Positions 1-8,860 of a stretch of 62,384 nt of DNA are shown here, piece by piece. Position 1 is the stretch's first letter. The number at the start of each line of letters is the position of its first letter. A program made the translations under genes and the position numbers. Below the pieces are notes generated by a model that ran no database searches, had not been told where the DNA came from, and saw only the letters and a list, made by a program, of their open reading frames with translations. Source of the stretch: Actinomycetes bacterium (GTDB taxonomy: Bacteria > Actinomycetota > Actinomycetes > Mycobacteriales > Pseudonocardiaceae); contig JAJYTH010000007.1 in NCBI GenBank assembly GCA_021793175.1, positions 1-62,384 of the forward strand. The letters run 5' to 3'.

Positions 1-409
1 CACCCGGCGACCACACCATCCAATACCAAGCAACCGACAACGCAGGAAACACCTCCGAAACCGGCTCCACCACCCTCACCGTGCTCGAAGGCGACCCCGA
101 AGACACCACCCCACCCGAGGTGAACGCGGAGGTGGCAGGCGACCAAGACGAAGACGGCAACTACATCGGCTCCGCCACCGTGACCATCACGGCACAAGAC
201 TCCGGATCCGGCGTCGACACCATCGAATACGACCTCGACGACACCGGCTTCCAGCCCTACACCGAACCACTCACCATCAACACACCCGGCGACCACACCA
301 TCCAATACCAAGCAACCGACAACGCAGGAAACACCTCCGAAACCGGCTCCACCACCCTCACCGTGCTCGAAGGCGACCCCGAAGACACCACCCCACCCGA
401 GGTGAACGC
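1..409 (+). repeat. Perfect in-frame tandem duplication, 282-bp period
   Basis: Bases 1-127 are identical base for base to 283-409, a period of 282 bp (94 codons). The identity covers the PGDHTIQYQATDN strand, the TTLTV strand and the EGDPEDTTPPEVNA linker. It stops sharply at the codon after the linker, where copy 3 diverges to ordinary codon usage. Identity at synonymous sites shows recent unit duplication or gene conversion. Confidence 0.9.
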
Positions 410-917
410 ACAACTCACGGGTTCGCAGGATGCACAGTGGAACTACGTGGACTCCGCCACCGTGGCCTTGTCCGCCAACGATCCGGATTCAGGGGTGCGC
501 TTCCTGCGTTACTCGCTCGACGGCGGATCGTACACCGCCTACAGCGAACCGATCATGGTGAACGAGCCGGGTAAGCACACGGTGCGCTACCACGCCACCG
601 ACCATGCCGGGAACAGGTCCGACGACGGCGAATTGACGTTCACCGTCGTCGCGGCCGAGGGTGACGCCTGCCCCGGCTCGGACATCCGGGATACGATGGT
701 CGTCAACGGGCACGACAGTACCGTTGCCAATGTCGACACCGGCAACGGCTGCACCATCAACGACCTGATCGCCGCACACGCCGAGTACCGGGATCACGGA
801 GCTTTCCTGAACCACGTCACCAAGGTGGCCGATGACCTGCTGGCCGACAACGTCATCTCCGCTTCGGAGAAGAGGCGAATGGTGCGTGCGGCCGAGAACT
901 CCGGGATCGGCGAGTAG
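1..917 (+). CDS. C-terminal part of a large repeat-containing surface or secreted protein (5' end outside window)
   Basis: The reading frame is already open at base 3, so the start lies upstream. About 305 residues are visible. They hold two full and one partial copy of a roughly 94-residue beta-sandwich repeat with the hallmarks of OmpL47/Ig-like extracellular modules: DSGSGVDTIEYDLD, a Y-x-EP turn, PGDHTIQYQATDNAGNTS and a TTLTV strand, joined by EGDPEDTTPPEV linkers. The last copy is more diverged. A C-terminal tail of about 80 residues with two cysteines (CPGSDIRD, NGCTINDLI) is helical and may be a separate small domain. Such modules usually trail a catalytic or sugar-binding domain in actinobacterial exoproteins; that part is not visible here. 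The frame ends at TAG 915-917, just before a strong terminator. Confidence 0.8.
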   Translation, partial: PGDHTIQYQATDNAGNTSETGSTTLTVLEGDPEDTTPPEVNAEVAGDQDEDGNYIGSATVTITAQDSGSGVDTIEYDLDDTGFQPYTEPLTINTPGDHTIQYQATDNAGNTSETGSTTLTVLEGDPEDTTPPEVNAQLTGSQDAQWNYVDSATVALSANDPDSGVRFLRYSLDGGSYTAYSEPIMVNEPGKHTVRYHATDHAGNRSDDGELTFTVVAAEGDACPGSDIRDTMVVNGHDSTVANVDTGNGCTINDLIAAHAEYRDHGAFLNHVTKVADDLLADNVISASEKRRMVRAAENSGIGE

Positions 918-947
918 CCACCCGCTCCCTTAGGGAGTGCCGGATAG

Positions 948-991
948 GAAAGGAGAAGGCTTGTCCCTTCCGGGACAGGCCTTCTCCTTTC
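948..991. terminator. Bidirectional hairpin terminator
   Basis: A 12-bp perfect stem pairs AAAGGAGAAGGC (949-960) with GCCTTCTCCTTT (979-990) around an 18-base loop that itself folds (GTCCC/GGGAC). It lies between the convergent repeat protein and ahpF and has A and T tracts suited to both directions. Confidence 0.85.
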
Positions 992-1001
992 GCTGTGCCG
1001 T

Positions 1002-2573
1002 TCAGTCGGCGTCCGGGGCCGAGGTACGGACCAGGTGGTCGAACGCGCTCAGGGCCGCGGTCGAACCGGACCCCATCGCCGTCACGATCTGCTTGTAGGG
1101 CTCGGTCGTGCAGTCGCCCGCGGCGAACACTCCCGGCACGGAGGTCGCGCCTCGCTCGTCGACCACGATCTCCTTGTGCTTGGTCAGCTCGACGGCACCT
1201 TCGAGCCATTCGGTGTTCGGCAAAAGACCGATCTGCACGAACACGCCCTCGACGTCGAGCTTCCGGTCCTCGCCTGTTTCGACAGCGGTGTAGGAAAGTC
1301 CCGTCACCGTGTTGCCGTCACCGAGGACCTCGGTGGTACGCGCGTTGAGGACGATGTCCACATTGCTCAGGCTGCGCAGCTTGCGCTGCAACACCTCGTC
1401 GGCGCGCAACTCGCCGCCGAGCTCCAGCAGCGTCACGTGCGAGACGATACCCGCCAGGTCGATCGCGGCCTCGACTCCGGAGTTACCGCCACCGATCACC
1501 GCCACCCGCTTGCCTCGGAACAACGGTCCGTCGCAGTGCGGGCAGTAGGTCACGCCCTTGTTGCGGTACTCCTGCTCGCCCGGCACGCCCATGGGACGCC
1601 AGCGGGCGCCGGTGGCGAGGACCACGGTCCGGCCCTTCAGGGTGGCGTCGTTGTCCAGCACGACCGTGTGGAGGTCGCCGGGACGCTCCGCCGGCTCCAG
1701 TCGCACGGCCTGCTGCGAGTCCATGATGTCGATGTCGTAGTCCGAGGCGTGCTGCTCGAGTGCCGCGGCGAACTTCGGCCCTTCGGTGTAGGACACGGAG
1801 ATGAAGTTCTCGATCGCCATGGTGTCCAGCACCTGACCACCGATCCGGCCGGCGGCGACTCCGGTGCGGACGCTCTTGCGGGCGGCGTAGATCGCGGAGG
1901 AGATACCGGCGGGGCCGGCGCCGACGACGAGCACGTCGAAGGGCTCCTTCTCCCCGATCTCCTTGGCGGCCCGCTGGGCGGCTCCACTGTCGAGTTTGCT
2001 CAGAATTTGCTCAAGCGTCATCCGGCCCTGCTCGAAGGGTTCCCCGTTGAGGAACACGGCGGGCACCGCGAGCACGCCACGGTCCTCGACCTCGTCCTTG
2101 AACAGGGCGCCGTCGACGGCCACGTGCTTGATCCGCGGGTTGACCACGCTCATGAGGTTGAGCGCCTGGACGACCTCGGGGCAGTTCTGGCAGGACAGAG
2201 ACAGGTAGGTGACGAACTCGTAGTCGCCGTCCAGCTGCCGGATCTGCTCGATGACCTCTTCGGACACAGCAGGGGGGTGCCCACCGACCTGGAGCAGGGC
2301 GAGCACGAAGGAGGTCAACTCATGCCCGAGAGGAATGCAGGCGAACCGCACCGATATGTCGGTCCCCGGCCGGACGATGGCGAACGACGGGCGTCGCTCA
2401 TCGTCGTCACGGCGCACCACCGTGATTTTCTCCGAGAGTGCGGCAACCTCGGTCAGTAGCTCCATCAACTGGGCGGACTTGGCGCTGTCGTCCAGCGACG
2501 CGACTAGTTCGACCGGCTGCCGAAGAAGCTCGAGATGTGTGGCGAGCTGCTTGGATAGTGCCGGGTCAAGCAC
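1002..2573 (-). CDS. ahpF: Alkyl hydroperoxide reductase subunit F (AhpF, NADH:peroxiredoxin oxidoreductase)
   Basis: This flavoprotein of 523 residues passes electrons from NADH through FAD and two dithiols to the peroxiredoxin AhpC in the cytoplasm. The N-terminal tandem thioredoxin fold carries a CxxC (LSCQNCPE). An FAD motif follows ([11 protein letters not shown]), then the TrxR-type redox CxxC (TYCPHCDGP), an NAD motif ([12 protein letters not shown]) and the [15 protein letters not shown] signature. The length matches E. coli AhpF (about 521). The frame is open further upstream, but the GTG at 2571-2573 is chosen because GGAGG lies 6-7 bases before it and because [10 protein letters not shown] matches the usual AhpF N-terminus. 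It lies 123 bp downstream of ahpC on the same strand, forming an ahpC-ahpF operon. Confidence 0.96.
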   Translation of the reverse strand: MLDPALSKQLATHLELLRQPVELVASLDDSAKSAQLMELLTEVAALSEKITVVRRDDDERRPSFAIVRPGTDISVRFACIPLGHELTSFVLALLQVGGHPPAVSEEVIEQIRQLDGDYEFVTYLSLSCQNCPEVVQALNLMSVVNPRIKHVAVDGALFKDEVEDRGVLAVPAVFLNGEPFEQGRMTLEQILSKLDSGAAQRAAKEIGEKEPFDVLVVGAGPAGISSAIYAARKSVRTGVAAGRIGGQVLDTMAIENFISVSYTEGPKFAAALEQHASDYDIDIMDSQQAVRLEPAERPGDLHTVVLDNDATLKGRTVVLATGARWRPMGVPGEQEYRNKGVTYCPHCDGPLFRGKRVAVIGGGNSGVEAAIDLAGIVSHVTLLELGGELRADEVLQRKLRSLSNVDIVLNARTTEVLGDGNTVTGLSYTAVETGEDRKLDVEGVFVQIGLLPNTEWLEGAVELTKHKEIVVDERGATSVPGVFAAGDCTTEPYKQIVTAMGSGSTAALSAFDHLVRTSAPDAD

Positions 2574-2696
2574 GAACGACCTCCGGGAATCGGTCGGTGG
2601 AATGGGTGGAATGGGGCGGGGAGAGAGGTCCGCGCTACCCGGACCGGGCCGAAGCACTCATATCCGGATAGCGCGGACGCGAAATGAGGTGGTCGG

Positions 2697-3260
2697 TCAG
2701 ATCTTGCCGACGAGGTCCAGCGACGGGGCGAGGGTCTCCTCGCCCTCTTCCCACTTGGCCGGGCAGACCTCGTTGGGGTGCTCACGGACGTACTGCGCGG
2801 CCTTCACCTTGCGCAGCAACTCGGCGGCGTTGCGGCCCACGCCCTCAGGAGTGATCTCCATGATCTGGATCACGCCGTCCGGGTCGATGACGAACGTGGC
2901 ACGGTCGGCGAGCCCCTGGCCCTCACGCATCACGTCGAAGTTCCGCGTGATCACACCGGCGGGGTCACCGAGCATCGGGAACTGGATCTTGCGGATGGTG
3001 TCCGAAGTCTCGTGCCACGCCTTGTGGGTGAAGTGCGTGTCGGTCGACACCGAGTAGATCTCCACGCCGAGCTTGGTGAACTCCTCGTAAAGGTCCGCGA
3101 GGTCGCCCAGCTCGGTGGGGCATACGAAGGTGAAGTCAGCCGGGTAGAAGAACACGATCGACCACTTGCCGCGCAGGTCGCTGTCGCTGACCTCCACGAA
3201 CGAACCATTGTGGAACGCAGTGGTCGTGAACGGCTTCACTTCCGTATTGATCAGTGCCAT
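2697..3260 (-). CDS. ahpC: Alkyl hydroperoxide reductase subunit C (AhpC, typical 2-Cys peroxiredoxin)
   Basis: This 187-residue peroxiredoxin reduces hydrogen peroxide, organic hydroperoxides and peroxynitrite. It closely resembles the enterobacterial AhpC type from end to end: the peroxidatic cysteine is Cys47 in [14 protein letters not shown], the resolving cysteine sits in GEVCPAKW-like [11 protein letters not shown], and the C-terminus is SLDLVGKI. The ATG at 3258-3260 is preceded by GGGAGG about 9 bases upstream, so the six extra upstream codons are not used. It is the first gene of the ahpC-ahpF unit. This is the AhpF-coupled type rather than the AhpD-coupled mycobacterial type. Confidence 0.97.
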   Translation of the reverse strand: MALINTEVKPFTTTAFHNGSFVEVSDSDLRGKWSIVFFYPADFTFVCPTELGDLADLYEEFTKLGVEIYSVSTDTHFTHKAWHETSDTIRKIQFPMLGDPAGVITRNFDVMREGQGLADRATFVIDPDGVIQIMEITPEGVGRNAAELLRKVKAAQYVREHPNEVCPAKWEEGEETLAPSLDLVGKI

Positions 3261-3674
3261 GTATTCAAGGCCTCCCATGCAGGTTTTCTGGAATCATACC
3301 AATCTAGCCGCCGAGACTATCGTGGAGTTGACCAAGCTCACGTCACCCCTCCCTGCCGCGACCTGAACCTGTCCACAGCCAACCTGAAAGAGGTCGACAA
3401 CCAGCGGGAACAGGCCCCGGCAAGATCGGCTCGAGTATCCATAGTGGACCGTCGGCGGCCGGTTGCCCCGCCCGGGGCGGAGCACATGAGCCATACTGGC
3501 CTGTCGCGAACCGGCGGCGTCAACCGGGTCCATCACACCAACGAGCTACACCGTCGGGTGGCCCACTCACGAGGAAGCGCACCGTAGACCACGGAGCCGG
3601 CAGACCACACCACGCCGCACATCACGCTGTCGGGTGGCGCGGACGCGAGGCGGAGCGCGATCACCGGCAACCGC
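3261..3674 (-). promoter_or_regulatory. ahpC upstream region (414 bp, no gene)
   Basis: This gap separates ahpC from the next gene upstream. A TATGAT -10-like hexamer on the minus strand lies at 3293-3298, about 33 bases before the ATG. No good -35 is present at 17 bp, which is common for activated peroxide promoters. I found no convincing OxyR or PerR box and no supported small gene in the rest of the gap. Confidence 0.4.
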
Positions 3675-4895
3675 TCAACGAGCAGGGTTTCGGAACGCGT
3701 TTCGGCGGTCTGCCCCGGAGGGATGGACCGACATCAGTACCTGATCGGCCAAGCGGTACGGCCGAGTACTCACCAGCGCACCGAGCAACCGGCGCAGGCG
3801 GGACACCTCCGCCCGAACCGTGACCACGTGCTCAGCGTCCCCGTACAACGCTCGACTCAACGCCTCGGCCGACAACCCCGCCCGCCCGGCACGGTGCAGG
3901 AGAACCAGGATCTCGGCGTGTCGCTTCGTCAGCGGCCGTTGCCAGCCGAGGTCACCGCCCCGCAGACTGAGCACCGGCGCACAGGCGAGGTCCAGGTCGA
4001 GCCGCACGGTTCGATCAGGCCCGGACGGCCGGACGAGCCAGCCCTCCCCCAGCCGTTCGGGACGACACACACCCAACCCGGGCACCACCATCGGCTCACC
4101 GTCCGTCGGCACCGCGATCCGACTCCCCACCCATACCCCCGCGCTCGCGGCGACCCAGCCTTCGTCATCGACCACCAGCGAGGGCCCGGCGGCCAACAGC
4201 GGCTCCCCCACCCGGCGAAGGCGGTCCAAGTGTTCGCGATGTCGGTGCCGGAGGCGCGATTCGACCAGTCGCCGCCCTGTCTCAACCAGCGCGCCGATCG
4301 CCGGGTGCAGAGTCAGCGCAGGCCCGCTGACGTCGATCACGCCGAGCAGCTCGCCCGTCCTCGGGTCGTGGACGGGAGCAGCGGTGCAGTACCAGGAATG
4401 CTGCCCCTGCTCGAAGTGTTCCCCGGCGAGCAGTTCGACCGGAGCCGCCTCGACGAGCGCGGTCCCGATGGCGTTCGTGCCGACCCGCTTCTCACTCCAT
4501 TCCGACCCCTCGCGGAATCCGAGGTCGTCGGCTCGGTGCCGAACGGCGGACGTCCCCTCTCTCCAGAGAATGACACCGTCGCGGTCGGCGATGACCAACA
4601 GGATGTGGGAGGAGTCGGACATGACACCGGCCACCTGCGTCAGGTCGGCCACGACGTCACGCAGCGGTGAGGTCTCCCGGCGGTGGGCCAGCTCTTCCCC
4701 ACCCAGCCGACCTCGGGCGTTGAGCGTGTCGGCCCTCAGTCCGAGACGGAGCACGCGGGACCACGACCGGGAGACGACCCCACGAGGACGCACCGGTGGA
4801 CGACTTCCCGAGATGACGGCGTCGTGCATGCGGATGAGATCACGGGCATGGGCGGGAAGACTTCGCCCCGGAGGGACAGCACTGGGAACGCTCAC
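3675..4895 (-). CDS. GAF-domain transcriptional regulator (AcoR-like sensor without sigma-54 domain)
   Basis: This protein of 406 residues has an AcoR-like N-terminus (RDLIRMHDAVISG, then VSRSWSRVLRLGL) and a GAF sensor domain at roughly residues 75-225 (ILLVIADRDGVILWREG, GFREGSEWSEKRVGTNAIGTAL, CTAAPVHDPRTGELLGVIDVSGP). The C-terminal winged-helix region (LTKRHAEILVLLHRAGRAGLS, EVSRLRRLLG) presumably binds DNA; the AAA+ sigma-54 module is absent. The GTG at 4893-4895 is favoured by GGGAGG 7 bases upstream. It is divergent from the monooxygenase gene, with 150 bp between the starts, so it probably controls that gene. The GAF ligand is unknown; a ketone or aromatic substrate of the enzyme is a reasonable guess. 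Confidence 0.82.
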   Translation of the reverse strand: MSVPSAVPPGRSLPAHARDLIRMHDAVISGSRPPVRPRGVVSRSWSRVLRLGLRADTLNARGRLGGEELAHRRETSPLRDVVADLTQVAGVMSDSSHILLVIADRDGVILWREGTSAVRHRADDLGFREGSEWSEKRVGTNAIGTALVEAAPVELLAGEHFEQGQHSWYCTAAPVHDPRTGELLGVIDVSGPALTLHPAIGALVETGRRLVESRLRHRHREHLDRLRRVGEPLLAAGPSLVVDDEGWVAASAGVWVGSRIAVPTDGEPMVVPGLGVCRPERLGEGWLVRPSGPDRTVRLDLDLACAPVLSLRGGDLGWQRPLTKRHAEILVLLHRAGRAGLSAEALSRALYGDAEHVVTVRAEVSRLRRLLGALVSTRPYRLADQVLMSVHPSGADRRNAFRNPAR

Positions 4896-5045
4896 GGTCC
4901 ACCTCCCGCACCGCCGCGCCGAGGATCGAGGATAGGTTCCCTCCCGGCGCCGGCCAAGGCATGCAATTCACTGCAACGGTTGCCCTCCCCCTCACCGGTG
5001 GATGTGATCTACATTACACCGATGTCGACGAGGGCAGGAGTGGCA
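4896..5045. promoter_or_regulatory. Divergent control region with two palindromic elements
   Basis: Between the regulator and monooxygenase starts are a perfect 11-bp palindrome GCAACGGTTGC (4973-4983) and a CRP-like inverted repeat TGTGA-N6-TTACA (5003-5018). The second ends 28 bp before the monooxygenase ATG. Both are candidate operators. Which protein binds which is not visible from sequence. Confidence 0.5.
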
Positions 5046-6863
5046 ATGGCACAGATGATCGGCCGAGAGGCAGGAGAGGCTTCCCCACAGACACGTGTCG
5101 ACGCCTGGCTGGAACGATTCGAGGCCGCACTCGTGGCACGTGACGTCGAGGCCGCCTCCGGGATGTTCGCGGCGGACAGCTACTGGCGCGACCTCGTGGC
5201 GTTCACCTGGAACCTCAAGACAGTGGAAGGCAGGGAGGGCATCGCGGATCTGCTCCGTGCCTGCCTGGAGCACACCGCCCCCTCGGGCTTTCGCACCACC
5301 GAGCCCCCGACCGAGACCGACGGCGTCATCGAGGCATGGCTGGCGTTCGACACCGCCACCGGCCGCGGCCAGGGACATCTCCGGCTGACCGACGAAGGCG
5401 CCTGGACGTTGCTCACCACGCTGCGGGAACTCAAGGGGTTCGAGGAACCGCAACGCACACGCCGGCCGAAAGGCGTCGAGCACGGTGTGGTCAGAGGACG
5501 CCGCTCCTGGGCCGAGAAACGTGAACAGCAGCAGCGGGAACTCGGCTATCGCCGTCAGCCCTATGTCGTCGTGATCGGCGGTGGACAGGGCGGCATCGCC
5601 CTCGGCGCGCGACTACGCCAACTGGACGTTCCCGCATTGGTGGTGGAACGTCATGACCGTCCGGGCGATTCCTGGCGTACGCGATACAAGAGCCTGTGCC
5701 TGCACGACCCGGTCTGGTACGACCACCTGCCCTATCTTCCGTTCCCGGACAACTGGCCGGTGTTCACGCCCAAGGACAAGATCGCCGATTGGCTGGAGAT
5801 GTACGTCCGGGTGATGGAAGTGCCGTACTGGACGCGGTCGGAAGTCACGTCGGCTTCTTGGGACGAGGACGCGAAACAGTGGACGGTGACGGTCGACCGC
5901 GGAGAGGAGACGGCGGTCCTGACCCCACGGCACCTGGCCTTCGCCACCGGAATGTCAGGCAAACCGAACATTCCCTCGTTTCCGGGCATGTCCGTCTTCG
6001 AGGGAGATCAGCACCATTCGTCCCAACATCCGGGCCCCGACGCCTACGCCGGCAAGAAAGCGGTCGTCATCGGTTCCAACAATTCGGCCCACGATATCTG
6101 TGCGGCCCTGTGGGAACACGGCGCCGACGTGACCATGGTGCAGCGGTCGTCCACACATGTCGTCAAGTCGGAATCACTCATGGAATTCGGTCTCGGCGAC
6201 CTCTACTCCGAACGCGCGGTGGACGCCGGAATCACGACGGAGAAGGCCGACCTGTCCTTCGCATCACTGCCCTACCGAATCATGCACCGGTTCCAGATCC
6301 CGATCTACGAGAAGATCAGGGAACATGACGCGGAATTCTACGCGCGACTGGAAAGAGCCGGATTCCAGCACGACTGGGGAGACGACGGGTCCGGCCTGTT
6401 CATGAAGTACCTCCGCCGCGGCTCGGGCTACTACATCGACGTCGGAGCGTCGGAACTCGTCGCCGACGGGGAGATCAAACTGGCGCACGGCCAGGTCGAC
6501 CACCTGACACGCAGCAGCGTGGTGTTGACCGACGGCACCGAACTGGAGGCCGACCTCGTCGTCTACGCCACGGGATACGGATCGATGAACGGATGGGTGG
6601 CCGACATCGCGGGCCGGGAAATGGCTGATCGGGTCGGGAAATGCTGGGGCCTCGGTTCGGGGACGACCAAGGACCCGGGCCCCTGGGAGGGCGAGCAACG
6701 CAACATGTGGAAGCCCACGCAACAACCGGGTCTGTGGTTCCACGGCGGGAACCTGCATCAGTCACGCCACTATTCGCTGTATCTGGCGCTGCAGCTCAAG
6801 GCACGCTACGAGGACATCCCCACACCGGTGTACGGACTTCAAAAAGTGCATCACCGGTCGTGA
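5046..6863 (+). CDS. FAD/NAD(P)H-dependent monooxygenase with N-terminal SnoaL-like domain
   Basis: This protein of 605 residues has a SnoaL/NTF2-like domain (about 10-125; DAWLERFEAALVARDVEAAS, DSYWRDLVAFTW) followed by a flavin monooxygenase core. The core has a Rossmann FAD motif GGGQGG near residue 178, a second nucleotide motif VVIGSNNSAHD near 340 and the ATG motif VVYATGYGS. The class fingerprint at 318-329 reads FEGDQHHSSQHP, fitting F-x-G-x3-H-x3, but with His where Baeyer-Villiger enzymes have Trp and classical FMOs Tyr or Phe. The reaction is probably oxygenation of a ketone, amine or sulfide; the substrate is unknown. ATG 5046 is chosen for AGGAG five bases upstream; ATG 5022 is an in-frame alternative. 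Confidence 0.85.
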   Translation: MAQMIGREAGEASPQTRVDAWLERFEAALVARDVEAASGMFAADSYWRDLVAFTWNLKTVEGREGIADLLRACLEHTAPSGFRTTEPPTETDGVIEAWLAFDTATGRGQGHLRLTDEGAWTLLTTLRELKGFEEPQRTRRPKGVEHGVVRGRRSWAEKREQQQRELGYRRQPYVVVIGGGQGGIALGARLRQLDVPALVVERHDRPGDSWRTRYKSLCLHDPVWYDHLPYLPFPDNWPVFTPKDKIADWLEMYVRVMEVPYWTRSEVTSASWDEDAKQWTVTVDRGEETAVLTPRHLAFATGMSGKPNIPSFPGMSVFEGDQHHSSQHPGPDAYAGKKAVVIGSNNSAHDICAALWEHGADVTMVQRSSTHVVKSESLMEFGLGDLYSERAVDAGITTEKADLSFASLPYRIMHRFQIPIYEKIREHDAEFYARLERAGFQHDWGDDGSGLFMKYLRRGSGYYIDVGASELVADGEIKLAHGQVDHLTRSSVVLTDGTELEADLVVYATGYGSMNGWVADIAGREMADRVGKCWGLGSGTTKDPGPWEGEQRNMWKPTQQPGLWFHGGNLHQSRHYSLYLALQLKARYEDIPTPVYGLQKVHHRS

Positions 6864-6874
6864 CCCGTAGGTAA

Positions 6875-6911
6875 GCCGGGGTGCCGCGCCCTCACACCGC
6901 AGCACCCCGGC
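6875..6911 (+). terminator. Hairpin after the monooxygenase gene
   Basis: GCCGGGGTGC (6875-6884) pairs perfectly with GCACCCCGGC (6902-6911), a 10-bp stem with a 17-base loop. No T tract follows. Confidence 0.6.
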
Positions 6912-7181
6912 ATCACCCGGTCGGCAGTCCACTACGGATGAATCGAGAAAGCGTGTCGCCCATTCGGTGACGCGGATCGGACCGCGGATTCATGCGCGCC
7001 CTTGTCGGGCTTTCAGGTGAGTCCTGAAACCGGAAGGCTGAACAGTGGACCGGTGGATTCGTCCCGCCATACGCATTTGTCTGTCTCGGCGGAGCTCGAA
7101 ACCAGCCCCTACAGGTCACTACCATCCGTCACAGACTTTTGACGGGTTGTTGTCTTCGTGGTCCTCGGTCAGCCTGAGCTC
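6912..7181 (+). other. Non-coding leader region before the carboxypeptidase
   Basis: No supported gene lies here. The region presumably carries the carboxypeptidase promoter, but no clear -35/-10 pair stands out. Confidence 0.4.
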
Positions 7182-8429
7182 ATGGGCATAAGACGTCGGG
7201 GAATCGCCACCGTCACAGGGCTGTTCATGATCGCCGGCCTCGCCGCACCGGCCGGCGCGCAACAACTCGATGACCGTGGCTTATTCGAAGTACACGACAC
7301 GGATACCGCGCAACGCACCGCCATCGCCCACTCGGGCGCCGATGTATGGGGCGTACGTGACGGCACAGTGACGTTCGCCGCGCAAGCCTCGCAGGCGGAG
7401 GAACTGCGCGCCGAAGGCCTGGACCTCGTAAGACTCGACGATCTCGATCGGATGCTCGCCGAACGCAGCCCAGGCGTACGTGCGGCGGCGGACGAGTTTC
7501 CCCCGGGCGACGAGGCGTACCACACCTACACCGAACTCACCGAGGAACTTCAGCAAACCGTGTCCGACCACGGTGATATCGCAAAGTTGTCGAGTGTCGG
7601 ACAATCCCACGAAGGCCGTGACCTGCACCTGATCACGATCAGCGGCAACGTCGAGGTCGACGAGGACGAACCCGAGGTGTTGTTCACGTGCAACCAGCAC
7701 GCCCGGGAGCACCTGACCACCGAGATGTGCCTCCGCATCATCCAGCGTTTCACCGATGAGTACGGCCAAGACCCGACGGTCACGGAGCTCGTGGACACAC
7801 GCGAGATCCATGTGATCCCGACCGTGAACCCGGACGGCGCCGAATACGACATCGAGGGTGGCCAGTACCGGGGATGGCGGAAGAACCGCCAGGGCAGCGG
7901 TACCGACCTCAACCGCAACTGGGGTTACCAGTGGGGTTGCTGCGGCGGTTCGAGTGGTTCGCCCTCCAGCGAGACCTACCGGGGTCCCTCAGCGTTCTCC
8001 GCTCCCGAAACCGCGGCCGTGGCCGAGTTCGTCGGCTCCCGCGTGGTCTCCGGGACCCAGCAGATCACGGCACACATCGACTTCCACAGCTACTCGGAGC
8101 TGGTGCTGTGGCCCTACGGCTACACCTACGACGACACCGCCGAGAACATGACCCCTGAGCAGGCCAAGCGGTTCCAGGAGGTCGGGGCTCGACTCGCCGA
8201 CAGCAACGGCTACACCCCGCAACAGTCGAGCGACCTCTACATCACCGACGGCGGGATCAACGATTGGTTGTGGGGCGAGCACGGCATCCTGAGTTTCACC
8301 TTCGAGATGTATCCGGCGACAGGAGGCGGGCTGGACGGCTTCTACCCGCCCGGTGACCGCATCGAACCGGAGACCCAGCGCAACGACGAAGCGGTGGAGA
8401 TCCTGCTCACCGAGGCCGGCGCGGCGTAA
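7182..8429 (+). CDS. Secreted zinc carboxypeptidase, peptidase family M14
   Basis: A signal peptide (MGIRRRG, hydrophobic core, cleavage near PAGAQQ at about residue 28) precedes a propeptide-like segment of about 80 residues and an M14 catalytic domain. Visible zinc ligands are His173 and Glu176 in QHAREH and His302 in DFHSY; the catalytic Glu is Glu375 in TFEMYP. DLNRNW gives the substrate-carboxylate Asn-Arg pair. Length is 415 residues, matching secreted actinobacterial metallocarboxypeptidases. It removes C-terminal residues from peptides outside the cell. ATG 7182 is chosen because it starts directly at the basic n-region; GTG 7158 is an alternative eight codons upstream. It appears monocistronic, with a strong hairpin downstream. 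Confidence 0.93.
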   Translation: MGIRRRGIATVTGLFMIAGLAAPAGAQQLDDRGLFEVHDTDTAQRTAIAHSGADVWGVRDGTVTFAAQASQAEELRAEGLDLVRLDDLDRMLAERSPGVRAAADEFPPGDEAYHTYTELTEELQQTVSDHGDIAKLSSVGQSHEGRDLHLITISGNVEVDEDEPEVLFTCNQHAREHLTTEMCLRIIQRFTDEYGQDPTVTELVDTREIHVIPTVNPDGAEYDIEGGQYRGWRKNRQGSGTDLNRNWGYQWGCCGGSSGSPSSETYRGPSAFSAPETAAVAEFVGSRVVSGTQQITAHIDFHSYSELVLWPYGYTYDDTAENMTPEQAKRFQEVGARLADSNGYTPQQSSDLYITDGGINDWLWGEHGILSFTFEMYPATGGGLDGFYPPGDRIEPETQRNDEAVEILLTEAGAA

Positions 8430-8452
8430 TAACTCCAATAGTGAAGAAGTAC

Positions 8453-8490
8453 CGAACGCCTGTTCCCCGCTGTCGGGGAACAGGCGTTCG
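8453..8490 (+). terminator. Strong hairpin terminator after the carboxypeptidase
   Basis: CGAACGCCTGTTCCCC (8453-8468) pairs perfectly with GGGGAACAGGCGTTCG (8475-8490): a 16-bp stem and a 6-base loop. Confidence 0.85.
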
Positions 8491-8530
8491 ACTCTGGTCG
8501 AAAACCACGGACAAAGGCGAGACTGGGCGG

Positions 8531-8860
8531 ATGACTGCCGACGCTCACACATCCGGGATGCGGCCGGAGGAAGCCGTCGAGATTGCGCTCGAGTCGTTGC
8601 GTGCCAGCGGCCAGCGGATCACCGGTGCGCGCAGTGCCGTCATCGAGGCACTCTCCCAACTCGACGACCACCCGAGCGCGGAGCGAGTGTACGACCGGGT
8701 GCGCACGCTGCACCCCACGATTCACCGGGCCACCGTCTATCGCACATTGGACACTCTGACGGCATTCGGCGTGGTGACGCACGTGCACACCGGCGGTGGG
8801 GCGACCGCCTACCATCTCGCGCCGAGCGTGACGTCTCCCGGACACCTCCACGCGAAGTGC
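8531..8860 (+). pseudogene. Fur-family regulator, N-terminal DNA-binding part fused in frame to a permease remnant
   Basis: The first 110 residues from ATG 8531 are a Fur/Zur-type winged helix: LRASGQRITGARSAVIEAL, HPSAERVYDRVR and the recognition helix HRATVYRTLDTL, then VTHVHTGGGATAYHL and GHLHAKC. A normal Fur continues with the second Cys of the structural zinc pair and the dimerisation and metal-sensing domain (about 50 more residues). Here the frame passes without a stop into HPGRTARRRHSSLW and permease membrane segments. The regulator has lost dimerisation and metal binding, so it is either dead or a membrane-tethered DNA-binding chimera. It lies next to a metal or siderophore ABC locus, the usual target of Fur proteins. 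Confidence 0.75.

Noticed and set aside
1035-2459. Long plus-strand frame opposite ahpF
   Set aside because: Composition is Arg/Gly/His-rich without domains; it mirrors the real gene.
3293-3325. OxyR box upstream of ahpC (ATAG ... CTAG)
   Set aside because: Spacing between half-elements is 9 rather than 7 and only two elements are present; no oxyR gene is near.
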